Shown here: piece after piece, positions 27,045-36,963 of the stretch | How positions within the stretch are numbered: the stretch's first letter is position 1 | How the letters are laid out: each line of letters starts with the position of its first letter | DNA from: UBA7330 sp043554545 | GTDB lineage: Bacteria > Bacteroidota > Bacteroidia > Cytophagales > Cyclobacteriaceae | Reading direction: 5' to 3' | Assembly: GCA_043554545.1 (NCBI GenBank) | Contig: CP121337.1 | Coordinates: forward strand, 1,054,001 to 1,118,000 | Length of the DNA stretch: 64,000 nucleotides | Translations under genes and position numbers: made by a program | Notes under the pieces: generated by a model | What the model saw: the letters and a program-made list of their open reading frames with translations, nothing else | The model's database searches: none | What the model was told of the DNA's origin: nothing

Positions 27045-28439
27045 CTAGCGGGACGAAACCTCCTCAATCATCTCACCCAATAAGTAATTGACGTACGGGT
27101 TATAGCTGGGACCAAACCAGTTCATGATTCTGGATTCATAGGCATCCATGTGGTAATATTTGCAGGGAATGATATACCCGGTATATGCACCGTTGAAGCT
27201 GGTGACCATCGCTCGCATGCCTTTTTGATTCATGGCATTTTTATAGACAATGGCTGTTTCTCCGCTGAAATCAGAAGGAGAAGTAGACCAAACCAAACTA
27301 TCTAGTTTGACTGATTGAAGGTAGACTTCTCCAACTGCAGGAAAAAGCTTATTAGCCAAGAAAGTATTCATTCTCAAACCATCAGTAATGCGTACCTGGA
27401 ACTCAGGATAGTCGATATTTAAGGTCAGTGCACTTACGGAAATGGTGTCTTTTAGCGGAATACCAGCTGAGTAAATTATGACGCTATCGGCCAAAGCTTC
27501 ACCCAGGTATTTTGATCTTTCGAATCCATCGCCCTGGCTCTTGTAACTGTGGCTACCCACGCTACCAGCATAAAATACAGCCATATCATACCCGCTCCCT
27601 TCCAATCTTCGCTGTAAATAGCCAGGATAATCACCACTGGTCTCAAGGTTACTGCCCCCTAAGGTGGTGGCATGTGCATCAAATGCCGCCAACATCGCCT
27701 TTTTCCCACTACTTTGAATCGCCTTGATCATCATAAAATCATCATCGATGCTTCCGTCTTCTCCAACCAGTCTGTTTTTGACATAATCGGGGGCGTGAAA
27801 ATTTCCAAAGCCGATTTGTCCTGGTTCTATATCATTTACAGCATCAATGATAGCGCCAGATACCTCCTGAGCCAACCAATCCACAACATTTGCATTATAT
27901 GTCCCTCCAAACATTTCCCCGACAGTACCTTCAGACCAGGCGCCAACACTTGAGTGGGTGTGGGTAGCGGAATAGAAGATGTTTTGGCGCGTCAGGCCAG
28001 TAGCAGCCTCCACCAGCGCATCAGATTTTTTACTCACATCGGGTGGCATGATCAATAAATCTGATCCTACAAAAATCATTGTTTGATTCTGAACCTGGAT
28101 GGCTATCGCTTTTACAAACAGGCTGTCATGAATGCCTTTTGCTGAAACGCCTTTTCGATCTCCATATCCCGCCAAGGGTAATTCAATGAATTTCCCAGTT
28201 CGTGGATCGTCTACATCACCGTTTAATACAGGTGTAATGCTTCTTTTTCCAAAGCCTACATGCACTTGTCCTTTGGTATTGGAAAGTTCATCGGAGAGGC
28301 TGTCAAGGCGGGCTTTAGTTGACTGATAGTAGGCGCTTTCAAAATAGGGGGTGTAGTCAACAGTTTTTAATGCCCAAAAGAAAAAGATGACAACTACTAT
28401 AAATAACCCTAAAAGAATCTTTAAAATGATTTTTAACAT
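27045..28439 (-). CDS. Neutral-ceramidase-like amidase, membrane-anchored (paralogue 3)
   Basis: 464 residues. An N-terminal membrane helix (about 5-25) without cleavage site anchors it. PF04734-type motifs: VGFGKRSITP, AKGIHDSLFVKAI, SATHTHSSVGAW and AFDAHATTLGG. The nucleophile region is GSVGSHSYKSQG, and the glutamate motif PGE of the other two copies is replaced by SPSDFSGE, so the zinc site may differ. It lies alone on the minus strand: a terminator separates it from the SusD gene behind it, leaving a short 71-bp promoter region. Confidence 0.72.
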   Translation of the reverse strand: MLKIILKILLGLFIVVVIFFFWALKTVDYTPYFESAYYQSTKARLDSLSDELSNTKGQVHVGFGKRSITPVLNGDVDDPRTGKFIELPLAGYGDRKGVSAKGIHDSLFVKAIAIQVQNQTMIFVGSDLLIMPPDVSKKSDALVEAATGLTRQNIFYSATHTHSSVGAWSEGTVGEMFGGTYNANVVDWLAQEVSGAIIDAVNDIEPGQIGFGNFHAPDYVKNRLVGEDGSIDDDFMMIKAIQSSGKKAMLAAFDAHATTLGGSNLETSGDYPGYLQRRLEGSGYDMAVFYAGSVGSHSYKSQGDGFERSKYLGEALADSVIIYSAGIPLKDTISVSALTLNIDYPEFQVRITDGLRMNTFLANKLFPAVGEVYLQSVKLDSLVWSTSPSDFSGETAIVYKNAMNQKGMRAMVTSFNGAYTGYIIPCKYYHMDAYESRIMNWFGPSYNPYVNYLLGEMIEEVSSR

Positions 28440-28463
28440 TTGAATCGTGTGTTTGTAAAATAA

Positions 28464-28490
28464 AAAACCGCTCCATTACAGAGCGGTTTT
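28464..28490 (-). terminator. Rho-independent terminator of the PKD-SusC-SusD operon
   Basis: AAAACCGCTC (28464-28473) pairs perfectly with GAGCGGTTTT (28481-28490) around a 7-base loop. Read on the minus strand it is a GC-rich stem followed by a T run, 20 bp after the SusD stop. Confidence 0.85.
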
Positions 28491-28510
28491 CAAATCATAA
28501 AACTACTATT

Positions 28511-30175
28511 TTAATAAGGCTTGCCAGTACCCTGCAATAACCAGGATTTTGACCAGGCACTGTTTTTTGGATCTGGTGAAGTAAACGAAGTTGTGGTTAA
28601 GTCTTCTATGGCCACACCTATGTTTACTGGGTTTAGCTGTATTTCACCTAACATATAATAGAACCTCAACGGAATCGCCTGTCTTTGAGCATTTGGACCT
28701 GCCTGTAGTACAGGAAAACCAGTTCTTCGGTAATCGAACCAGGATTCAGCAGCAGCAGTCCAGCTGGCAATCCATTTTTGTTCAATCAGTTGCTCCAGTG
28801 TTCCGTCATAAGCTGCATCACCAGCTATATAGGTATCATATTGGTCTGAAACCCCCCAGGTAGTGAGTGATGCTCTAACTCCAGCTTCATAATAGGCCTG
28901 AGCACTTCCTCCAACGTTCCATCCTTTTTGCGCAGCCTCAGCAAGAATTAGATTGACTTCTGATGCTGCCATCAAACGGGCTTTCAACATAGATCCTGCA
29001 GATTCTTTATACATGCTGTTCAATTGAGAACAGTGAGGGTTAAGCGTACCCTGCGCCAGGTCAGGATTTAGGTTATAGGCTCCTCCCGCTGGTGAAGAGG
29101 GTGGAAGTCCAACATACTCAGGATCCAAATTCAAAGGTTCTCCCCAGTTAGCCTCATAATCATCCGCAATGTTCTGTGCAATATGTCTTACACCATCGAT
29201 AATCTCATCCCTGTCATCTGCCCATGCTGGTTCAACGACCAGTGGGATTTCAATTTTATCAGCATAGACCCCTATCCTTGGATCACTGAGTGTTTGTAGA
29301 GCATCAATAAGGGTTGAGCACACTTTGATTCGATTGTAACCACCACTGGTGGATCGGTCAAATACCGTGTTGTTCGGCCAGGAGTCAAAATCCGCAGCAC
29401 CGATATAATCCATGGTAGCATCGTCGCCAGCTGATAGTATAATTGGATACATGGATTGATCCCCCACAATTTCCTCAATACCTGCTTGAGCCATGCTTGC
29501 TTCTTTGTCAGAGATTCTCATATAGTACCTCAACGCTAAAGAATTAGCTAGTTTTCGCCAATTAGATGCCGTTCCTTGATAAAACACATCCTGTGCAGGA
29601 ATGATGTCCGAATAGCTGCTTTGACTTCCCGAAAGCAAGGTGTTAGCCTCATCCAGATCTGCAAGAACTCCCATATAGATATCTCGCTGATCATCATACG
29701 ATGGCTTGAGGTTTGCTGTACCTCCGAGCTCACCATTCAAGGCTGAAGTATAAGGTGCATCGCCCCATAAGTCTGTAATCAATCCAAAGATGTATGCTCT
29801 CATCACTAAACCCACACCTTTGTGAAAGTCCAGGTTTAACTCCTCAGCTTTATTTAGCAATTCATCGTTTGTTCTCAAGATGGAATAGTAACCACTCCAA
29901 CTCTGACCATTTGATGCCCAGTTGTAATCATTATGACCACCTGACCATCCATCTTTTTGTGTATGTTGCATGACCCCTGCAATGTCACCATAGCCGAGAC
30001 CGACAATGGTTTTTCCTAATTCAGTCATGACCGTAGCCATCAACAAGTTGGGGTGACCATTTGCAGGATCCACTCCATTTGGGTTGATATTTAGTTCATC
30101 CAGATCTTTGCACGAAAATACCAAGGTGGTGCAAAGAAGCATGAATACCGATATCTTTAATTTTATATTTTTCAT
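28511..30175 (-). CDS. SusD/RagB-like glycan-binding lipoprotein (pair 1)
   Basis: 554-residue lipoprotein; start at 30175 begins the lipoprotein signal (MKNIKLKISV, lipobox LVFSC), seven residues inside the longest frame. Belongs to the SusD-like_2 type, with the N-terminal KDLDELNINPNG and TPR-like helices. C-terminal block GLPPSSPAGGAYN and EQKWIASW are typical. Binds the substrate at the cell surface and caps its SusC partner, encoded immediately upstream (30197-33610). Clearly paralogous to the SusD at 37810-39483, sharing the sequence WLLQGTGKPY at the C-terminus. Confidence 0.93.
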   Translation of the reverse strand: MKNIKLKISVFMLLCTTLVFSCKDLDELNINPNGVDPANGHPNLLMATVMTELGKTIVGLGYGDIAGVMQHTQKDGWSGGHNDYNWASNGQSWSGYYSILRTNDELLNKAEELNLDFHKGVGLVMRAYIFGLITDLWGDAPYTSALNGELGGTANLKPSYDDQRDIYMGVLADLDEANTLLSGSQSSYSDIIPAQDVFYQGTASNWRKLANSLALRYYMRISDKEASMAQAGIEEIVGDQSMYPIILSAGDDATMDYIGAADFDSWPNNTVFDRSTSGGYNRIKVCSTLIDALQTLSDPRIGVYADKIEIPLVVEPAWADDRDEIIDGVRHIAQNIADDYEANWGEPLNLDPEYVGLPPSSPAGGAYNLNPDLAQGTLNPHCSQLNSMYKESAGSMLKARLMAASEVNLILAEAAQKGWNVGGSAQAYYEAGVRASLTTWGVSDQYDTYIAGDAAYDGTLEQLIEQKWIASWTAAAESWFDYRRTGFPVLQAGPNAQRQAIPLRFYYMLGEIQLNPVNIGVAIEDLTTTSFTSPDPKNSAWSKSWLLQGTGKPY

Positions 30176-30196
30176 GATTTTAATATTATTGATCAA

Positions 30197-33100
30197 TTAA
30201 AATGAAATGTCAAACTTGAATCCTATTGGTCTAACCCATGGATCAACATTGTATCTTTCAATTCCTTGTTTGAACTGAGTACCCCGATTTCCTGAACCAG
30301 ATTCTGCCTGGAAGGCGCGTTCAGGATCTATTCCAAAGCTGGAATCCTTGGTCCAAAGCATTATATTTCGACTATAAACCGAGAACACTACACTTTGCAT
30401 ACCCAGACGACTGACGATATTGTTAGGTAGTTGATAGCCAATAGAGATCTCTCTAAGTTTGATGAAATCAGCATCAAACATCGAAGGAGTTCCAAATTCC
30501 CAGGGGAAACTAACCACATAGGGTAAAAAGGTTGTACCTGCTCCACCAAGGTTTTCATTTGTAAGGATGAAGTTACCGTCATCATCATGGGTTCCAACAA
30601 CACCTGGTGCAAATGTGGCATCATTGACAGTGGTTCCACTGAAGGATTCAGGAAACCCACCATACTCGGGTGTTGGACCACCAACAGGTCTTAGGTCCTC
30701 AGAGAATAAGAGTTGATCACCATTTTCGATTACCCAGTCTCTTAATTCCTGTCCTGGTTGAAGATCGCCAGGGTGAATCAAGTTGTCTAACCAATTTTGT
30801 GTCTGCACACTTTCCGAAAAGTATCGGAATGTTTGGGACATGTATTGTCCGCCACTTCTCCAATCGAATGTCATGTTCAACGTGAAGTTCTTATACGAGA
30901 TATTGGTTTGCATCCCCATCAAAAAGTCGGGGTTATAGTTTCCAACTTTTACCGGCTGATCTGAAGGTAACCACTCAGCATCCAATCCCTGTCCAATCAA
31001 TGGATAATTGAAGTAGGGAGAGTTCTCATCCGTAACTCGCTTTATAACAGAGGAATAAATATTTCCTACCAGGCCATCTTCGCCTGTTTCATCGTCTTTT
31101 ACATATCCAAAGGAATTACTCTTGTTGTCTCCCCAGAAATCGATGCGATCAACTCCTTCATCCAACTCGATAATAGTAGTTACATTCCTACTGAAATTGA
31201 AATTAACATCCCACCTCCAGCTTGTAGTCTGAATAGGAGTAAAACCAAGTTCAAGTTCCAAGCCCTTACTTTCAATCAACCCAGCATTAATGTTGATATT
31301 GTTGAAGCCAGTAGAGGGTGGGAGTGGAATGTTTGGAAGAATCTGATTTTCATTTTCCATTAGATAATAGGTACCACTAAATCTAACTCTGTTATTGAAT
31401 AAATTCACATCAATTCCACCTTCGATAGACGTGTTACGCTCTGGTTCTAAACCAGGAATTAAGATGGTCCCCGCTTTGTTCAAACGAACGGCATTACCCC
31501 ATTGGCCACTGTTTCCATAAACTGGAAATAAGTTGTATGGTGATGTATCATTACCAACCTGTGCCCATCCAGCCCTAAGTTTTATCTGGTCAACGTCTGC
31601 ACTTATTGGAACTAACTCGTTTAATAAGAAACTGACAGAAGCAGATGGGTAATAGTAGGATCTGTTTGATGCCGGAAGGGTACTGGACCAATCATTTCTG
31701 AAGGTAAGGTCCAGATAAAGCATGTCTCTCCATCCCAGGTTAGCATATGATATAGCACTATAGATGGCTCTTTGTGACGAGCGACTGCTGTAATCCAATG
31801 CTGAACTACTGATGTTATCGATAGTAAAGACATTAGGAACTATTAACCCAGAACTTGATCTTGACCTGTTGGTTACATTGGAGCTATTAGCATATAATAC
31901 ATTACCACCAACTGCCACATTTGCGCTAAACTGATCCCAAACCTTGTTGTAGGTAAGAAAGAGGTCCGTATTCCTTTCAAAAGTTGAGAAGTTACTGATT
32001 CCATAATAACCATTATTTGGTTCTCTGGTATAACCCGGAGGCATTTTAGTTTCCTGTACTCCATCTGTTTGGTCGTGAAGATACCTTCCCTTAATACTAA
32101 TATTTGGAGTTATTTCCCAAAGGGCTTCCAAAGTACCGTAGATTCTGTCTCGCTCAAACGAATTGTCAATTTCATATGCAAGAAAATAAGGGTTCTCATG
32201 GTTTGGAGAAGCTGATCTTACCGCGGAGCCTTCTTGTCCGGGCACCCAGTAATTTTCCAAATCTAGAATATTCACATTTACAGGAGTAGAGTAAGCCCAT
32301 TGCAGTGGGTTAGTTCCCCTGTTACTTGAAGGGCGATTATTAGACCAGGTCTTGCTATAGTTAATGCTGGAACTAATTGTTACATTTTTATGTGGCTTGA
32401 GTGATCCGGAAGAAGAAAAATTGTTCCGATATAAATCCGAACCTGGCACAATACCCTGGTGACTCATGTTAGTGAATCCCATTCGATAATCAATCATATC
32501 CGTACTGTTCGATATGGAGACTCCATTCGTTGTTGTTATTCCTGTATTAACAAAGTTCTCAACGTTGTCCGGGTAGGATACTAATTCAGTTGGGATTGGA
32601 TTTCCATTTGCATCTAAGGGAGCATCCCATTGTAAGGCAAAATACCCTTTATCCAATTCAGGGCCAGCGCCTGTACCATCAGCATTACTGATTGGAGGTA
32701 AAACACCTCCACCAACGTCTTCTGGCCGGAAAGAAAAGAACCCGTTAGCAAAATCTTTTTGAACATTCAAGAATTTAAAGGGAACATCAAAGACCGTATT
32801 GGAAGATACGGATACTCTCATCTTTTGTCCCTTAGTCGCTCGCTTTGTTGTGATCAATACCACACCATTTCCTGCTCGAGTACCATACAATGCGGCGGCA
32901 CTCGGGCCTTTTAATACAGATACACTTTCAATATCATTAGGGTTGATATCAGAAATTGCATTTCCATAATCAACGATATTTCTATCCCCAAACTGGCTCA
33001 TGTTATTTAAGCTGTTTTCCATGGGAATACCATCAACCACAAATAAGGGTTGATTATCACTACTTAAGGAAGTAGCACCTCTAATGATCATGCTTACAGA

Positions 33101-33610
33101 GGATCCTGTACCTCCGGTAGAATTGATGGTAGCACCAGCCACTTTTCCAGATAATGAGTTAAGTACGTTCTCTTGAGCTACTCTGTTCATTTCTTCACCG
33201 TCTACCTTAGCAACTGAGTAACCCAGCGATCGTTCCTCTCTTTTAATACCGAGAGCAGTGACAACTACCTCTGAGAGGGCCGTTACATCCTCACTTAACT
33301 CAATATCAATGACGGAATTACTGCCTACAGGAACTTCCCGAGTAGTGAAACCCACATAGGAGAAGACCAGAATGGCGTCATCTCCGGGAACGTCTATGGT
33401 GTAATTTCCATCTATATCTGTGATGGTTCCGCCAGTACTACCTTTTATGGCAATGTTGACGCCAGGGATACCTGATTCATCAGAGTTACCAATGACAGTT
33501 CCCTTTACTTGTCTATCCTGAGCTGATAATGGCAAGGATGCCACAACCACCAGACAGCATACAGCTATTAGCTGATTAATTAATGCTAGTAAATTGTAAT
33601 TTTTTTTCAT
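30197..33610 (-). CDS. SusC/RagA TonB-dependent outer-membrane transporter (pair 1)
   Basis: 1137 residues with signal peptide (ending LPLSAQ). A carboxypeptidase-regulatory-like domain (about 32-118; GVNIAIKGSTGGT) leads into the plug with LSEVVVTALGIKREERSLGY and VSVLKGPSAAALYGTRAGNG, and a 22-strand barrel ending in Phe (FKFDISF). No STN domain is present, in contrast to the SusC at 39507-43112, so this one is not coupled to an anti-sigma factor. Imports the oligosaccharide with TonB energy. Co-transcribed with the PKD lipoprotein (26 bp upstream) and SusD. Confidence 0.95.
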   Translation of the reverse strand: MKKNYNLLALINQLIAVCCLVVVASLPLSAQDRQVKGTVIGNSDESGIPGVNIAIKGSTGGTITDIDGNYTIDVPGDDAILVFSYVGFTTREVPVGSNSVIDIELSEDVTALSEVVVTALGIKREERSLGYSVAKVDGEEMNRVAQENVLNSLSGKVAGATINSTGGTGSSVSMIIRGATSLSSDNQPLFVVDGIPMENSLNNMSQFGDRNIVDYGNAISDINPNDIESVSVLKGPSAAALYGTRAGNGVVLITTKRATKGQKMRVSVSSNTVFDVPFKFLNVQKDFANGFFSFRPEDVGGGVLPPISNADGTGAGPELDKGYFALQWDAPLDANGNPIPTELVSYPDNVENFVNTGITTTNGVSISNSTDMIDYRMGFTNMSHQGIVPGSDLYRNNFSSSGSLKPHKNVTISSSINYSKTWSNNRPSSNRGTNPLQWAYSTPVNVNILDLENYWVPGQEGSAVRSASPNHENPYFLAYEIDNSFERDRIYGTLEALWEITPNISIKGRYLHDQTDGVQETKMPPGYTREPNNGYYGISNFSTFERNTDLFLTYNKVWDQFSANVAVGGNVLYANSSNVTNRSRSSSGLIVPNVFTIDNISSSALDYSSRSSQRAIYSAISYANLGWRDMLYLDLTFRNDWSSTLPASNRSYYYPSASVSFLLNELVPISADVDQIKLRAGWAQVGNDTSPYNLFPVYGNSGQWGNAVRLNKAGTILIPGLEPERNTSIEGGIDVNLFNNRVRFSGTYYLMENENQILPNIPLPPSTGFNNININAGLIESKGLELELGFTPIQTTSWRWDVNFNFSRNVTTIIELDEGVDRIDFWGDNKSNSFGYVKDDETGEDGLVGNIYSSVIKRVTDENSPYFNYPLIGQGLDAEWLPSDQPVKVGNYNPDFLMGMQTNISYKNFTLNMTFDWRSGGQYMSQTFRYFSESVQTQNWLDNLIHPGDLQPGQELRDWVIENGDQLLFSEDLRPVGGPTPEYGGFPESFSGTTVNDATFAPGVVGTHDDDGNFILTNENLGGAGTTFLPYVVSFPWEFGTPSMFDADFIKLREISIGYQLPNNIVSRLGMQSVVFSVYSRNIMLWTKDSSFGIDPERAFQAESGSGNRGTQFKQGIERYNVDPWVRPIGFKFDISF

Positions 33611-33636
33611 AATCTAAATTTTAATTTCTTGACGGC

Positions 33637-34569
33637 TTAGTTGACCACACTAAATGTGAGAATCAATGCATTGGTGTTTAATGGTTGAAAATCTGGAGAG
33701 GCAGAAACGAACATAGCCAGTCTCATGGAGCCATCGCTAATATCCTGAAGAATCACTTTTCTTTGGAAATCCATAAATCCCACAAATTCTGTTCCTGAAA
33801 AGTCAAGTGTACTCACTCCAGGGTATGTCACTTCGAAATTTGGAGGTCCATAAACAGAGGGTACGGTGAAGTCTTCGCTTTCAACGTATGTGAAGGTTGC
33901 ATTTTCTTCAGGAGTGTATAAACCTGTACACAATCCAAAATCTGCTCCTCCAGCATTTACAACGCCAGCTCCTCCATTGGAAACTAGTTGGTAGACAAGC
34001 CCACTGAAGGAGGCACCGTCATCTTTTACATCGTGCTCGTACTTTCCATCGAAGTGGAAGGTGAATTCGTCCTGATATACTTCACCCATACCAAGTGAAA
34101 GATCAAATACCCCTTGAGGAAGTGGCGCAGGTGTGCCTGCCGTCGTAGTGAATCCAGCATTGGCGTCGGCAAACTTATCAAAAGCAGAGTGTGATGCAGA
34201 AAGTTTCCAGGTCTTCCCATTTTCAGCAGTTGGACCACCAGTCAGTAAAACATAGGGTGTAAGTGCAATGGCCAAGTTGGCGTCATCACTTGCTGTACCT
34301 GTTCCTCCTATTACTTCAAGGGTCACATCATAATAGCCACCATTTTCATATTCATGAATCGGGTTGGCTTCTGTGCTTGTCTCCCCATCGCCAAAGTCCC
34401 AGAGGTAGGAATCAGCATTTTTGGCTAATGCAGTAAACGCCACATTCTTATCTGACACACTGTAATGAATAATCGCAGATGTTGGTAAATCTACTTTTTC
34501 TTCTTCATTACAGGCGGTGAAAAGAACGAGTACGAAAATGCAAAAATTAAAAAGTCGCATTTGTTTCAT
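33637..34569 (-). CDS. PKD-domain lipoprotein, likely surface glycan-binding protein
   Basis: 310-residue lipoprotein (lipobox LFTAC). A PKD domain (about 25-110; motif SYLWDFGDGETS, then HEYENGGYYDVTLEV) is followed by a beta-rich region of about 190 residues that I do not recognise. PKD domains act as spacers or binding modules on the surface, so this is probably a SusE/F-like or surface glycan-binding protein. It is the first gene of the operon, before SusC, whereas such proteins usually follow SusD. Confidence 0.7.
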   Translation of the reverse strand: MKQMRLFNFCIFVLVLFTACNEEEKVDLPTSAIIHYSVSDKNVAFTALAKNADSYLWDFGDGETSTEANPIHEYENGGYYDVTLEVIGGTGTASDDANLAIALTPYVLLTGGPTAENGKTWKLSASHSAFDKFADANAGFTTTAGTPAPLPQGVFDLSLGMGEVYQDEFTFHFDGKYEHDVKDDGASFSGLVYQLVSNGGAGVVNAGGADFGLCTGLYTPEENATFTYVESEDFTVPSVYGPPNFEVTYPGVSTLDFSGTEFVGFMDFQRKVILQDISDGSMRLAMFVSASPDFQPLNTNALILTFSVVN

Positions 34570-35091
34570 AGTCAGATGTTTAAATTAATTTGTTTCATAA
34601 GCTTTACTTAATACCTATCAAAGTGATATTGAAATATTGAATTTTCATTGGGTTTTGCAATCTATTTGTTTCGATTTAATCTTCAGTTAGTATTATAAAT
34701 CTTTAGTTAACATTAGCGTGTGAAAAGACTAGTGACTTCATACAATTCAATAAAATATTATGCATGCATACTAATAAAGTTGAATAAATTGACTGTAATC
34801 ACCTGCGTTATTTACGCAAACAATTCCTTGTATTGCGCAATTCGCTGTCTGTATGGATCTTGTGATTGAAAATTGAAAAGGTTTGGAAGGTAAATATCAA
34901 TATTAGTTATACCTGATACTAATTTCCAGAAAACTAAAAGGCTCACTATTCAATGGTTTTTATCTTACAAATAACTAGAAAATCTCATTTATCTGATAGA
35001 ACTTCAAGTCTTGAAACTTTAGGTCATGGATTCATTTTCCTTCCAAAAGTAAAAAACGTAATCTGATGAAATCAGCACACATACAGATGGC
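34570..35091. other. 522-bp divergent intergenic region
   Basis: Holds the promoters of the PKD-SusC-SusD operon and of the cytochrome/FG-GAP gene. Small palindromes seen: TGCGT-N5-ACGCA (34804-34818), ATTGCGCAAT (34832-34841) and TTCAAG-T-CTTGAA (35003-35015). These are possible operators; no regulator can be assigned and no clear promoter box was recognised. Confidence 0.4.
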
Positions 35092-36672
35092 ATGAAAATA
35101 GGAATAATTAGACTTCTTTCATTCTTTTTAGTTTTGATCATTGCATGCGGTGAACAAACTGATCGTCAAGAGAATCAGCATACACCTGTTGCTTCAGAAT
35201 TGCCAGGAAGTGTACTGGCTGTTCAATACTGTGGTAGCTGTCATGCGTTTGTTGGACCCGATATGTTACCTAAATCCATCTGGGAAAAGGATGTACTGCC
35301 TTCGATGGGGCATCGATTGGGTATTTACAAGGGAAAACACCAGCCTGACAGTTTATTTGACAAAGGGGTGGGGGGAGACCTGGTGAGAAAGGCGAATATC
35401 TACCCGGAAAAGGCCGTGCTTGCAGTGGAAGATTGGGAAAAAATTTTTAAATATTATCTGGAGCAGGCTCCAGACACCATTCCACCGCCAATTCGCGAAA
35501 AATCAATCACCGTAGGGCTGAAACATTTTAAATACAGGAAATCACCTTTTGCTCACAAACCTCCATTGACAAGTATGATAAACATTCTTCCAAAGGGGAG
35601 GGGTATTGTTTTCGGTGATGGCAAACAGAACCAGAGTAACCTGACATTTCTTGATGTTAACCTGGAAAAAGACATGAATATCACTTTAAGAACAACTCCT
35701 ATTCATTTCCGTGAGAAAGCTGACACCATCTATTTGACTACCATTGGTAAAAGCATTTACCCGCATGATGCTCCTGATGGAAATATTTTGAAGGTATTTA
35801 AAAAAGGTACTGGTCAGCCCTACAGCAATGCTAAAGTATTACTACCAGATCTTCAACGACCAGTAGATATGTTATACGGGGATTTGAATGGAGATGGACT
35901 AGCAGATATTGTTGCCTGCCAATATGGTAATCTTACTGGCAAACTGGTGTGGTACCAAAATCAAGGTGATCATAGATATGCCATGCGAACACTAAACGGT
36001 ATGCCTGGTGCGATAAAAGTCAGTTTAGCAGATCTTGATGAAGATGGACTTATGGATATCATAGCTTTGATGGCACAGGGAGATGAAGGGTTATTTTGGT
36101 ATCGAAATCTTGGGAATGGGAATTTTACCGAGACAAGGTTGTTGAGCTTTTTGCCATTGAATGGATCTCAATACTTTGAATTGAAGGACTTCAATGGAGA
36201 TGGTAAGCTGGATATCTTATATGTGTGTGGAGACAATGCTGACCAAACACCTATTTTAAAGCCCTATCATGGGATCTATATTTATCTGAACGATGGAAAA
36301 AATCGATTTGAACAGTCTTACTTTTATGCCTTGAACGGAGCCTATAAAGCCATGGCCAATGATTATGACCTGGATGGTGACCTGGATATCGCAGCCATTT
36401 CCTTTTTCCCCGATTATGCCAGGTATCCGGAAGAGAGTTTTGTTTACCTGGAAAACACTGGGAATGGAGTGTATAAGGATTACTCTTTCATAGGTGCTAC
36501 GGATGGTCGATGGATTGTGATGGATGCAGCAGACATGGATGAAGATGGAGATATCGATATTGCTCTGGGGTCTTTTGTTGGTTTTCTGGCAAAGGATGAT
36601 ACCACAGGACTTAGTCAACGATGGTTGGATTCCAGTCCATCAGTAGTGGTGTTAGAAAACACGATAAAGTGA
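35092..36672 (+). CDS. c-type cytochrome / FG-GAP (VCBS) surface lipoprotein
   Basis: 526-residue lipoprotein (lipobox LIIACG). Near the N-terminus the heme-binding motif YCGSCH (about residues 48-52) marks a small cytochrome-c-like domain. From about residue 260 on, at least five FG-GAP/VCBS calcium-binding repeats are seen: GDLNGDGLADI, ADLDEDGLMDI, KDFNGDGKLDI, NDYDLDGDLDI and ADMDEDGDIDI. These build a beta-propeller. Combination proteins of this type occur in Bacteroidota and planctomycetes; the electron partner and substrate are unknown. Single gene between two SusCD loci. Confidence 0.82.
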   Translation: MKIGIIRLLSFFLVLIIACGEQTDRQENQHTPVASELPGSVLAVQYCGSCHAFVGPDMLPKSIWEKDVLPSMGHRLGIYKGKHQPDSLFDKGVGGDLVRKANIYPEKAVLAVEDWEKIFKYYLEQAPDTIPPPIREKSITVGLKHFKYRKSPFAHKPPLTSMINILPKGRGIVFGDGKQNQSNLTFLDVNLEKDMNITLRTTPIHFREKADTIYLTTIGKSIYPHDAPDGNILKVFKKGTGQPYSNAKVLLPDLQRPVDMLYGDLNGDGLADIVACQYGNLTGKLVWYQNQGDHRYAMRTLNGMPGAIKVSLADLDEDGLMDIIALMAQGDEGLFWYRNLGNGNFTETRLLSFLPLNGSQYFELKDFNGDGKLDILYVCGDNADQTPILKPYHGIYIYLNDGKNRFEQSYFYALNGAYKAMANDYDLDGDLDIAAISFFPDYARYPEESFVYLENTGNGVYKDYSFIGATDGRWIVMDAADMDEDGDIDIALGSFVGFLAKDDTTGLSQRWLDSSPSVVVLENTIK

Positions 36673-36676
36673 TTTT

Positions 36677-36700
36677 TCAGAGTCCCTTCTGTGACTCTGA
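36677..36700 (+). terminator. Hairpin after the cytochrome/FG-GAP gene
   Basis: TCAGAGTC pairs with GACTCTGA (8 bp, 8-base loop) five bases after the stop. It is followed by G-rich sequence rather than T, so termination is uncertain. It resembles the second hairpin of the 148-bp repeats that follow. Confidence 0.45.
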
Positions 36701-36727
36701 GGGGGATAACATTCAGAAAAATAAAAT

Positions 36728-36780
36728 AAGTATCGTCATTCCGATCCGACGATAGGAGGAGAAGGGATCTTGTATGTGTT
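36728..36780. repeat. 53-bp repeat, copy 1
   Basis: Differs at two positions from 37319-37371. It contains TATCGTC...GACGATA, a perfect 7-bp hairpin, and the core GTCATTCCGA, a sequence recurring in intergenic repeats of many Bacteroidota. Confidence 0.8.
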
Positions 36781-36790
36781 GTGGAGTTTT

Positions 36791-36938
36791 TGTACTGTCG
36801 GATGCTACCATCTGACACAAGAGGAGCATAAGTTAGTATTTTGATTAGTGGAGTCCAGTTGACGCAGAGTCCCTTCGGAGACTCTGCTGGGAAGGTGTTT
36901 GAGAGCGAAGACAAAACTACACCTTCACCGTCTTTCAG
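36791..36938. repeat. 148-bp two-hairpin repeat, copy A
   Basis: First full copy. Hairpin 1 at 36796-36817 (TGTCGGATG/CATCTGACA, one G-T pair), hairpin 2 at 36864-36887 (GCAGAGTC/GACTCTGC with a TTCG-centred loop). Copies B and D have the same length with no indels. Confidence 0.85.
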
Positions 36939-36963
36939 AGCGGAGCGGAGGACGTCCCGGAAT

